This document shows, in pieces, positions 55,537-63,023 of a DNA stretch of 64,000 bases (its first letter is position 1; every line of letters begins with the position of its first letter). Below the pieces are notes generated by a model. It was not told the origin of the DNA, did no database searches, and worked only from the letters and a program-made list of their open reading frames with translations. A program made the translations under genes and the position numbers. This DNA comes from Burkholderiaceae bacterium (lineage in GTDB: Bacteria; Pseudomonadota; Gammaproteobacteria; Burkholderiales; Burkholderiaceae_B): contig JAOATE010000091.1 in the NCBI GenBank assembly GCA_030158305.1, positions 16,104 to 80,103 of the forward strand. Direction: 5' to 3'.

Positions 55537-56319
55537 ATGTCTGAACCCTCTACAACTGTCACAGCTACCTCACCGGTGCTGACCATCGAGGGAGCGATCG
55601 CTACGATCCGCCTGTGCAACCCTGGCTATGCCAATCGCCTGAGCCCTTCTGATCTAGCCATCATCCAATCACACATCCATGCCGTTAATCAAGCACCACA
55701 GGTACTGGTGTTGCGATTGATCGCAGACGGAAAATATTTTTGTAGTGGTTACGATATTTCCTCACTGGCCGCTGAGAGCGCGCCCTCGTCCCTCTACTTT
55801 GGAGAAACCGTCGACCTGATCGAGCAGGCACGACCTGTGACTGTCGCTGCGATCAACGGCGGGGTTTACGGTGGCGGTACCGATCTTTGCCTAGCCTGTG
55901 ATTTTCGCGTAGGGAGCACGGCTGCCAATATGTTTATGCCCGCGGCAAAATTGGGGCTACATTTTTATCCGGGCGGCATGGTGCGTTACATCACGCGACT
56001 GGGACTGAATCAGGCGAAAAGACTATTTTTGACTGCTGAAAAAATCGAAGCGCCAGAAATGCAAGAGATCGGATTTTTGACTGAATTGGTAGAGCCCGAA
56101 CAATTGGGTCCACGTGTAGACGCTCTCACCCAACAATTGGCCTCGATGGCACCGCTCGCATTACTCGGCATTAAAAAGCACCTCAATCTCATTGCGCGCG
56201 GACAATTAGACGAGGTGACTATCCAGCAAGCTGTGCTTCATTCCGAACGCTCAGACGATATCAAGGAAGGGGCTGCGGCATGGAAAGACAAGCGTCCCGC
56301 TATTTTTAAAGGGCTCTGA
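55537..56319 (+). CDS. Enoyl-CoA hydratase/isomerase family protein
   Basis: Crotonase-fold protein; 260 aa. Oxyanion-hole regions ADGKYFCSGYDISSL and AAINGGVYGGGTDLCLACDFRVG; the C-terminal helix WKDKRPAIFKG. In the second motif the usual Glu position of hydratases (GGGxE) reads GGGTD, so the exact reaction (hydratase, isomerase, hydrolase) is unclear. It lies 49 nt after the AEC gene, perhaps cotranscribed. Confidence 0.87.
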   Translation: MSEPSTTVTATSPVLTIEGAIATIRLCNPGYANRLSPSDLAIIQSHIHAVNQAPQVLVLRLIADGKYFCSGYDISSLAAESAPSSLYFGETVDLIEQARPVTVAAINGGVYGGGTDLCLACDFRVGSTAANMFMPAAKLGLHFYPGGMVRYITRLGLNQAKRLFLTAEKIEAPEMQEIGFLTELVEPEQLGPRVDALTQQLASMAPLALLGIKKHLNLIARGQLDEVTIQQAVLHSERSDDIKEGAAAWKDKRPAIFKGL

Positions 56320-56403
56320 GAGCACTCGCTTCGGCTGGCCACGCTGATTGCTTAAATTATTTTTATATAATTTCCAAATTGACACCAAACCGAGAATCTA
56401 AAT

Positions 56404-57219
56404 ATGCGTCAGATATTTTTATCCGCCTTCTTCCTAGCCCTGTCCTGCATCACTTCAGGCGCATCGGCACAACAGATTAATGAGCAGTGGCTTGGTTTCT
56501 GGAACTCAACCGATGGCCAACTCATCGTCACCCCAAAAAATATTGTTGATGCAGGCAAAATTTGCAAATGGGTAGGCAAGGCGCCAACAGGACAACATGC
56601 AGGATGCGTCGGTTTTTATTCAGGCACGACCACCAAGAAAGAAATGCTCGCGACGCTTCAAACCATGCGTGAAGCCTTGCGCTCCAACAACCAAAACATG
56701 GACGCCAACTATTTAGCTGGCGAAAAAAAACTAGTCGATGTGTTGGAGTCCAATCTCCAGTCACTCAGCGACAGCACATTTAGGGTAGTTGACACCTTAG
56801 ATGCTGATTATCAAGGCTCGGGTGACTGCGGCAACCACTACATTATGGATCAAGGTATCGCCTATTCTGTACGTCAATGCGAATCAGCAGGCTTGGGCAG
56901 CGCTTTAATTGTCACGCCGATGCGTAAAGGTCCTGCAACAGAACCCTTGACAGCACTCAACGGAAACTGGGTCAGCACGAAATGGAAATACGGCTATACA
57001 CTTGAAAACGGTCTAGGCACAGCAACCGCCACCAACAGTGCAAAATTTAAAGTGGGGGATGAAATCATCATTCTTTACGCAACAGGAAAAAATACCTTCG
57101 AAGGTGAGCAAGTCTATCAAGATGGAAAATTTCACCCCATCAGTGCAAACTTGCTGCCAGACGGACGCCTACAATTTAAAGGCGAGAAAAATATTACTTG
57201 GATCATGGAACGGAAATGA
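56404..57219 (+). CDS. Exported protein of unknown function
   Basis: 271 aa. Sec signal peptide (about 1-22, ending GASA), so periplasmic or secreted. The mature part has four Cys (two in KICKWVGKAPTGQHAGC, others near GDCGNHY and RQCES) that could form disulfides. The C-terminal third looks like a beta-barrel/lipocalin-type domain (GNWVSTKWKYGYTLENG, FEGEQVYQDGKF, LQFKGEKNITWIM). I recognise no family. A TATAAT at 56366-56371 lies 33 nt before the ATG. The stop overlaps the next start (ATGA), coupling it to the asparaginase-like gene. Confidence 0.85.
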   Translation: MRQIFLSAFFLALSCITSGASAQQINEQWLGFWNSTDGQLIVTPKNIVDAGKICKWVGKAPTGQHAGCVGFYSGTTTKKEMLATLQTMREALRSNNQNMDANYLAGEKKLVDVLESNLQSLSDSTFRVVDTLDADYQGSGDCGNHYIMDQGIAYSVRQCESAGLGSALIVTPMRKGPATEPLTALNGNWVSTKWKYGYTLENGLGTATATNSAKFKVGDEIIILYATGKNTFEGEQVYQDGKFHPISANLLPDGRLQFKGEKNITWIMERK

Positions 57220-58220
57220 CAACAAAACCAAAAGTTGCACTGATTAGCACAGGTGGCACGATCACTTCGCTCAGTATCCTGGGCGAACTTGATGTGTTTG
57301 AATACAGCTCCACCGGCACCAGACTCGACGTGCATGGTATGTTGGAAAAGTTTCCGCAAGCCAAGACCGTTGCCAATGTTCTCCCTGTCGCTTTTGATAC
57401 CTTGCTATCCACTGCCGTGAGCTTTCCTCACTGGAAAAAACTTGCCGAGGTCATTAGCAAGCTCATCGAGGAACATCAGGATCTCGCAGGTATCGTGATA
57501 TTGCATGGCACTTCTTCAATGGAAGAGACTGCCTATGCGTTGAACTTAGGTCTCAACACGAGCATTCCTGTTGTGTTGACAGGAGCGCAACGCCCTGCCA
57601 GTGCCCTATCGACAGATGCCGGCATGAATATTTACAACGCAGTGCGCTTGGCCGCATGCCCTGAGGCACGGAACCTCGGCGTGTTGATTTGTCTGAATGA
57701 CGAGATTCAAGCAGCACGCGATGTCACGAAAACCTCCAACGGACGTCTGCAAACGTTTCGCACTCCAGACTTTGGTGCGCTCGGTCATGTCGATGGTGAC
57801 CGAATTGTCATCTATCGCAGCCCGACGAGACGTCGCACACCCGATACAGAGTTTGATCTGCGCGAGATCGCTCAACTCCCGCGTGTCGATATCGCTTATA
57901 GCTATGCAGGTGGCGATGGTGTGGCTGTTCAGGCCTTTATTGCGGCAGGGGCACGCGGTATTGTCGGTGCGGCGTTTGCGCCGGGGCTGCTGTCACCGGA
58001 GGAGTTTCTTGCGATGGAAGCTGCGGTCAAGCAAGGCGTCATCGTTGCCATTTCTTCTCGGGCGGGCTCAGGACGCACCTTTGCCCCCAGCAAAATGCGC
58101 GAGGCTGGCTTTATCCAAGCTGACAACCTCACCCCTCAAAAAACACGCATTCTTTTAGCCATGGCGCTGACCAAGACCCAAGATCGGGCCGAGATTCAGC
58201 GGATGTTTGATACGTACTAA
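57216..58220 (+). CDS. Asparaginase-family amidohydrolase
   Basis: 334 aa L-asparaginase/glutaminase family protein without signal peptide. The first catalytic Thr is Thr12 in ISTGGTIT. The second motif reads HGTSSMEET (97-105): Thr99 is kept but the following Asp of typical enzymes (HGTDTMEET) is Ser100. The Lys motif ARDVTKTSNG is present. The start is ATG 57216, overlapping the upstream stop (ATGA). A substrate other than asparagine is possible. Confidence 0.88.
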   Translation: MTTKPKVALISTGGTITSLSILGELDVFEYSSTGTRLDVHGMLEKFPQAKTVANVLPVAFDTLLSTAVSFPHWKKLAEVISKLIEEHQDLAGIVILHGTSSMEETAYALNLGLNTSIPVVLTGAQRPASALSTDAGMNIYNAVRLAACPEARNLGVLICLNDEIQAARDVTKTSNGRLQTFRTPDFGALGHVDGDRIVIYRSPTRRRTPDTEFDLREIAQLPRVDIAYSYAGGDGVAVQAFIAAGARGIVGAAFAPGLLSPEEFLAMEAAVKQGVIVAISSRAGSGRTFAPSKMREAGFIQADNLTPQKTRILLAMALTKTQDRAEIQRMFDTY

Positions 58221-58266
58221 ATTTATATTCGTCTGTTCATTCGTGTGATCAATAAGTCTGATCAAA

Positions 58267-59064
58267 TTACTGCGCAGTGATGAATCGCTGCGCAGTATAT
58301 AGGCGACAAGAGGCATCGATCAGCTGTCTCGCAATGCTGACATGTTCCGGCAAGGGCGGAAGTTCTTCGCGTGAAAACCAACCTGCCGCCTCAATCTCAG
58401 TCGGATCGGGTGTGATCTCTCCGCCAGCATAATCTGCAAAAAATGCCACCATCAGCGAATTGGGAAACGGCCAGGATTGGCTCGTGAAGTAGCGCAAATT
58501 GCTGATTTCCAAACCAACTTCTTCACGCACCTCGCGCACTGCACACTGCTCGAGCGTTTCACCTGCTTCAACAAAGCCAGCTAACGCACTAAAAACACCA
58601 GGACGGAAATGCGGGCTGCGCGCCAACATGAGTTCGTGTCCACGCTCAATCAACACCATAACGGCAGGTGAAATGCGCGGGTAAGCCACAAGACGGCATG
58701 CAGGACACTCAAGTGCATACTCAGTTTTTTTCATCACCGTTGGGGTGCCGCAATGACCACAAAAACGATGATTTTTTTGCCAGTCAATCATCTGTGTCCC
58801 ACGACCAGCTAGGGCGAATATCTCCGGGCCTGCCGAAGCAAACAAGCTGCGTACTGGACGCAATTCGCCCGTGATGTTGGAAGGAATATTGTCCGACTCA
58901 ATCGCATAACAGGCTGATCCATTCCATTGGCCAATATGAAGCGCCTCAATAGAATCACCAAAATCTGCTCGACGAGCCTGAGGAAAGGCTTCGTTACCTT
59001 GGGCATCAACAGAAATCAATACCTGATTGCCGCAGCGGATTAACCAATAGCTTAAGTCACTCAT
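58267..59064 (-). CDS. nudC: NADH pyrophosphatase / RNA decapping hydrolase NudC
   Basis: Nudix hydrolase of NAD(H) and NAD-capped RNA; 265 aa. Zinc ribbon C102/C105 and C120/C123; Nudix box GFVEAGETLEQCAVREVREEVGL in the usual place (about 165-187); the NudC marker appears as SQSWPFPNS (usually SQPWPFPxS, so one Pro is Ser). ATG 59064. Convergent with the asparaginase gene. Confidence 0.95.
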   Translation of the reverse strand: MSDLSYWLIRCGNQVLISVDAQGNEAFPQARRADFGDSIEALHIGQWNGSACYAIESDNIPSNITGELRPVRSLFASAGPEIFALAGRGTQMIDWQKNHRFCGHCGTPTVMKKTEYALECPACRLVAYPRISPAVMVLIERGHELMLARSPHFRPGVFSALAGFVEAGETLEQCAVREVREEVGLEISNLRYFTSQSWPFPNSLMVAFFADYAGGEITPDPTEIEAAGWFSREELPPLPEHVSIARQLIDASCRLYTAQRFITAQ

Positions 59065-59088
59065 CTTGTCTCACTTAGATATTGCAAG

Positions 59089-59121
59089 AAAAAACCCCCT
59101 CGCCTTTTGTGGCTTGGGGGC
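59089..59121 (-). terminator. intrinsic terminator of the TRAP operon
   Basis: GCCCCC/GGGGG stem with inner GCC/GGC pairs, followed on the minus strand by six T. It lies 26 nt after the dctM stop and 25 nt before nudC. Confidence 0.88.
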
Positions 59122-59146
59122 TAGATCATACTAGGCATAAAAAATA

Positions 59147-60424
59147 TTAACCTGGTCCCATCATTAAATCAGGAAGCCATGTCGAAATGATCGGGATATA
59201 GGTCACGACCAGCAATAAACCGACCATCAAGAAGAAGAATGGCATCGTGCCACGCAACACCTGAGCCAAGGGGATCTTGGAAATGTTACTAATGACGAAC
59301 AGATTCAAGCCTACAGGTGGAGACATCAGCGCCAATTCCATGTTGATCACAAGCATCACACCAAAGTGAATAGGATCAATACCAAGCGGTTCCAGCAATG
59401 GCAGGATAATCGGCACCATGATCAACAGAATCGAGAAGACTTCGAGGAACATACCCAAGAAGATCAGGAGAATATTGACGGCGAGTAAGAATTGCCAAGC
59501 TTGAATATCCAGGCTTTTCACAAAATCAAGCGTCTTTTGCGCAACACCTGTTTCTGTAATCAAATGACCAAAAGCCAGCGCCATCGCAATGATAATCATA
59601 ATCGCAGCAGCACTGCGAACCGAATGCGTCATGACTTTCAAAAAGTCACCTGGCTTGACTTCACGATAAACAAACAAAGCCAACACGATGGCAACGACCG
59701 CTGATAAGGCAGCTGTTTCTGTCAGTGTGACAAAACCGCCATACAAGCCCCCAAGCACGACAACTGGCACCAACAAAGCTGGAATCGCGTTAATGGTCTT
59801 TTTGATTTTTTCTTCGCGAGAGATTTGGACGCGGTCAACGTAGCCATGTTTCTTGCTGAAGAAATAAACGTACACGCCCATCATCGCAGCACTTATCAGA
59901 CCAGGTACGACACCACCCAAAAACAAACGTGGAATCGAAGCATCTGCAAGCACGCCGTAGACCACAAAGGCCAGCGAAGGTGGAATCAAAATACCTAATG
60001 TGCCCGCTGCCACCAGAATGCCGCCAGAAAATGAAGGCGCATACCCGTTACGAAGCATGGCTGGGATCATGATGGTACCCATAGCAATCGCAGTCGCGAC
60101 AGAGGATCCACACATTGCAGCAAAAATTGCACATGTCAACACGGAGACAAGACCCAAACCACCGTGGACACGACCAATCCAGGCCGTTGCAGCATTAATC
60201 AACGCTTTTGCAACGCCACCACGCTCCATGAACGTCGCCGCAATCACAAAATAAGGGACTGCCAAAAGAGTTGGGGAGTTGAGCTCATCAATAATTTTTT
60301 GAGCCAACGGGACCAAACTACCCTCAGTCGCAAACACCAAACCTGACGTCACACCCATCGTCAAAAAAATGGGGACACCAAGAATCAAAAGAATAATAAA
60401 GACGGGAGAAAAGAAACTAAGCAT
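59147..60424 (-). CDS. dctM: TRAP transporter large permease (DctM)
   Basis: Inner-membrane ion-coupled carrier subunit; 425 aa, about 12 membrane segments. Seen: LILGVPIFLTMGVTSGLVF, FVIAATFMERGGVAKALI, MCGSSVATAIAMGTIMIPAML, and PPSLAFVVYGVLADASI. Starts 8 nt inside the end of dctQ. Sodium and substrate use known for the family; the substrate is not deducible here. Confidence 0.95.
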   Translation of the reverse strand: MLSFFSPVFIILLILGVPIFLTMGVTSGLVFATEGSLVPLAQKIIDELNSPTLLAVPYFVIAATFMERGGVAKALINAATAWIGRVHGGLGLVSVLTCAIFAAMCGSSVATAIAMGTIMIPAMLRNGYAPSFSGGILVAAGTLGILIPPSLAFVVYGVLADASIPRLFLGGVVPGLISAAMMGVYVYFFSKKHGYVDRVQISREEKIKKTINAIPALLVPVVVLGGLYGGFVTLTETAALSAVVAIVLALFVYREVKPGDFLKVMTHSVRSAAAIMIIIAMALAFGHLITETGVAQKTLDFVKSLDIQAWQFLLAVNILLIFLGMFLEVFSILLIMVPIILPLLEPLGIDPIHFGVMLVINMELALMSPPVGLNLFVISNISKIPLAQVLRGTMPFFFLMVGLLLVVTYIPIISTWLPDLMMGPG

Positions 60425-61001
60425 GCTGCTGCTCCCGTTTTGACCATTTGCGGTAAAGACGCACGATATAAGCCAGACCCATTACAAAAGAACCTGCCGG
60501 CAATGCTGCAAAGTAAATCCACAACGGCATGCGAAGCATCGTCGTGGAGACATCACCGAAGTCCCATGCCTGATGGGCAACCACTGCGCCGTAGTAGGTG
60601 GCAAAAACGCAGAAAAACAACCCAAGCGCATCAGCAAACACCTCAACGCCATGCTTGAGCTTGGGTGGGAACATATTGATAAAAAAATCGGACTTTACAT
60701 GACGATCCATCAAAGTGACGGTGCCGAGCGATAAAAATACCGCCCAGATCACCATGTAAACCTGCACTTCTTCGACAAAGTCCAGTGTCATCGAGGGCGC
60801 AATCTGTCTAACGATGACGTTATAGGAACACATCACCAAGGCCAGCGTGGCTAAGCCCCCCACCACCAAAGATTCGATGGGGTGGGATTTGGGTACATCA
60901 TGGGCTTCCGCCTCGAGGTCAGCCTGAGCTTTTTGGCGCAACGTCTCATAGAGTCGATTGCCAGTAGGCTCAGCTGCCTGAACTGTGTCTTTTGCTTGCA
61001 T
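60417..61001 (-). CDS. dctQ: TRAP transporter small permease (DctQ)
   Basis: Four-helix membrane subunit; 194 aa, with an extra hydrophilic N-terminus of about 45 residues. Seen: VVGGLATLALVMCSYNVIVR, VIWAVFLSLGTVTLMDRHVKSDFF. ATG 61001 lies 3 nt after the dctP stop; overlaps dctM by 8 nt. Confidence 0.92.
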   Translation of the reverse strand: MQAKDTVQAAEPTGNRLYETLRQKAQADLEAEAHDVPKSHPIESLVVGGLATLALVMCSYNVIVRQIAPSMTLDFVEEVQVYMVIWAVFLSLGTVTLMDRHVKSDFFINMFPPKLKHGVEVFADALGLFFCVFATYYGAVVAHQAWDFGDVSTTMLRMPLWIYFAALPAGSFVMGLAYIVRLYRKWSKREQQHA

Positions 61002-61004
61002 AAT

Positions 61005-62036
61005 TTAGAACGCCACGCCTGCTTCTTTTAGGTTTTTGAGAGCTTCTTCGACAACGTCTTTGTCCATCTTGATGCTCTTGACGAGCTCAGGCTGGATCTT
61101 CATCAATTCACGACGTGCACCTAACACTTGCTCAGGCGTTGGAATGACAACTTTCAAACCAGCTTTGACCAGGACTTCTTTGGCCTTGAGTTGGGCGGCC
61201 GCAGCATTTTTACGCTCTTGCGTAGCAGCGATATCCCATGACTCAAGAATAGCCTGCTGCACTTCTTTGGGCTGCTTGTTAAAGAAGTTAGCGCGCATCA
61301 TTGGCACGTACTGGTTGAACTGGTTTCTGTCTTCGAAAGAGTACTTCATACCAGAGTCCATTAACTTAGAGGAAAAGCTGCTCTCATAAGTCGTCAACAA
61401 ACCATCCATCACGCCTTGACTCATCGCCAAGGGAACATCTGGCCATGGCACGAGCAACGCCGTAGCACCCAATGTTGTGATGCGCTGAGCATTCGCCGTA
61501 CCACCGGGGTAGCGAATCTTCATGCCTTTCATGTCAGCATAGGTCTTGATTTCTTTGTTGATGGTGTAGGTATTTTGAAAACCCAGATCCATCCACTTGC
61601 CCAAGATCTTGACACGCATGCGCTCTTCGAATTTTTTATTCAAGAACTGACCAAGCTTGCCATCCATGACTTTATGAACGGTGGCTTCTTCAACACCGTA
61701 AAACATGGGGAGACTTTGCAGTGCGGCGTTTGGCTCAGCACTGTCGAGCTGCCAGGTGCCTGGAACAGCCATTTCTACTGCGTCCTGGCGCAGCGCGCGG
61801 GGTACGTCACGATCACGGAACAGCTGGCCGCTTGGGTAGACTTCAATCGCAAAACGGTTACCCGTGCGTTTTTTCAATTCTTCGACGAAAATTTCCACGC
61901 CTTTGTTACGGACATGAACTGGGTTCGTGTCAAGCGCAATGCGGAGTTTTTCCTGAGCCGAGGCTGGTGTAGCTACCAACGCCGACGCCAAAACTGCAAA
62001 CGACGCAGTCATGAGTTTTACGGATAAAGAGGACAT
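61005..62036 (-). CDS. dctP: TRAP transporter substrate-binding protein (DctP)
   Basis: Periplasmic binding protein; 343 aa. Signal peptide about 1-27 (ATPASA/QEK). DctP-family core with FVEELKKRTGNRFAIEVYPSGQLF and MKGMKIRYPGGTANA, which carries the conserved Arg that binds a carboxylate group. GGAA precedes the ATG. First gene of dctP-dctQ-dctM. An organic acid substrate is likely; the aldolase gene upstream hints at a hydroxy or sugar acid. Confidence 0.95.
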   Translation of the reverse strand: MSSLSVKLMTASFAVLASALVATPASAQEKLRIALDTNPVHVRNKGVEIFVEELKKRTGNRFAIEVYPSGQLFRDRDVPRALRQDAVEMAVPGTWQLDSAEPNAALQSLPMFYGVEEATVHKVMDGKLGQFLNKKFEERMRVKILGKWMDLGFQNTYTINKEIKTYADMKGMKIRYPGGTANAQRITTLGATALLVPWPDVPLAMSQGVMDGLLTTYESSFSSKLMDSGMKYSFEDRNQFNQYVPMMRANFFNKQPKEVQQAILESWDIAATQERKNAAAAQLKAKEVLVKAGLKVVIPTPEQVLGARRELMKIQPELVKSIKMDKDVVEEALKNLKEAGVAF

Positions 62037-62058
62037 GTGATTTCCTTGAAAAAATGAA

Positions 62059-62083
62059 GTCTAGTTCAGGCTCTGAACTAGAC
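62059..62083 (-). repeat. perfect inverted repeat at the 5' end of the dctP message
   Basis: GTCTAGTTCAG/CTGAACTAGAC, 11 bp with a 3-nt loop, then TTCATTTTTTC on the minus strand before the ribosome site. With the promoter at 62092-62120 it begins within a few bases of the transcript start. It may be an operator, a stabilising hairpin, or an attenuator-type terminator. Confidence 0.6.
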
Positions 62084-62091
62084 GCGGGCAG

Positions 62092-62120
62092 ACTGTAACG
62101 AAATAGCCTTGTTATGTAAA
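62092..62120 (-). promoter_or_regulatory. candidate promoter of dctPQM
   Basis: Minus strand TTTACA (62115-62120), 17 nt, TACAGT (62092-62097). Start predicted near 62085. Confidence 0.5.
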
Positions 62121-62126
62121 TAATGA

Positions 62127-62169
62127 TTACCCTACTTCATAGGGAAACATGGGGAAACTACTAGGGTAA
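62127..62169. promoter_or_regulatory. TTACCCTA/TAGGGTAA operator-like repeats
   Basis: TTACCCTA at 62127-62134 and its inverted copy TAGGGTAA at 62162-62169, with a further TAGGG at 62140-62144. Just upstream of the dctP promoter, where an activator would bind. The regulator is not in this window. Confidence 0.45.
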
Positions 62170-62242
62170 AAGAAGGCTTCTGCCTCTTAAACATTCGCAT
62201 AGATGCAATGAACAGGAAGCATTTCGTTACCAATTTCACATC

Positions 62243-62974
62243 TTAAATCGTACGTCCCAAGGCCTTAAAAAATAATTCTGATTGCAATCTTTCACCTAGA
62301 GTTTGCTCACCGACCCGCTGAGCAAGATTTGCATCAACCGGCTCAAGCGGTAAACCGGAAGACATTGCAAGCACTTGCATCATGCAGGCACGCTCTAAAA
62401 AATACAGATCGTCGTAGGCATAGTCCACGCGGTCACCACAGACCACAACGCCGTGATTACCTAAAAACACCACATCCGCGCCTTGCATGGCATGCGCGAT
62501 ACGCTCGCCCTCACCCGCATCTAGCGCTAAGCCGTTGTAATGCGCATCAATGGCGACGCGACCATGGAAACGCATGGCATTTTGTGACAGCGTTGTATCG
62601 AGCGCGCGTTGTCGCGTCAAAGTCAACGCCGTGGCATAAGGCATGTGCGTATGCAGCACGCAGGTTTTTTTAGCAATCCGATGCACTGCAGCATGGATGT
62701 ACATGGCGGTTGGCTCAACAGGATGGCGACCTGCCAAAATTTCACCATGCTCATCAATCATGACGATATCTTCGGCCTGGATCTCACTCCAGAGCAATCC
62801 TCTTGGGTTGAGCAAAAAACGCCCGCTATCATCAGGAATTTCGACGCTGAAATGGTTGCAAACACCCTCAGACAAGCCATGATGGGCAGCGGCGCGCAGG
62901 GCAAGTGCTAAATCCTCGCGCAACGCACGGATCTCAGTGGAATCAAAGTCATCTTCGTGCATATTTCTTGTCAT
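62243..62974 (-). CDS. Class II aldolase/adducin family protein
   Basis: Zinc-dependent aldolase or decarboxylase fold; 243 aa. Metal His in LHTHMPYATAL (two His) and LGNHGVVVCG; N-terminal GLSEGVCNHFSV and LLNPRGLLW. GGGAG before the ATG. Upstream of dctP on the same strand, separated by 206 bp with its own control elements, so it may be a separate unit. The substrate is unknown; fuculose-phosphate-type and decarboxylating members exist. Confidence 0.9.
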   Translation of the reverse strand: MTRNMHEDDFDSTEIRALREDLALALRAAAHHGLSEGVCNHFSVEIPDDSGRFLLNPRGLLWSEIQAEDIVMIDEHGEILAGRHPVEPTAMYIHAAVHRIAKKTCVLHTHMPYATALTLTRQRALDTTLSQNAMRFHGRVAIDAHYNGLALDAGEGERIAHAMQGADVVFLGNHGVVVCGDRVDYAYDDLYFLERACMMQVLAMSSGLPLEPVDANLAQRVGEQTLGERLQSELFFKALGRTI

Positions 62975-63023
62975 TTATCTTCTCCCGTAATGATTTTTTA
63001 ACGCCTATGACGCAAAAATAGCC

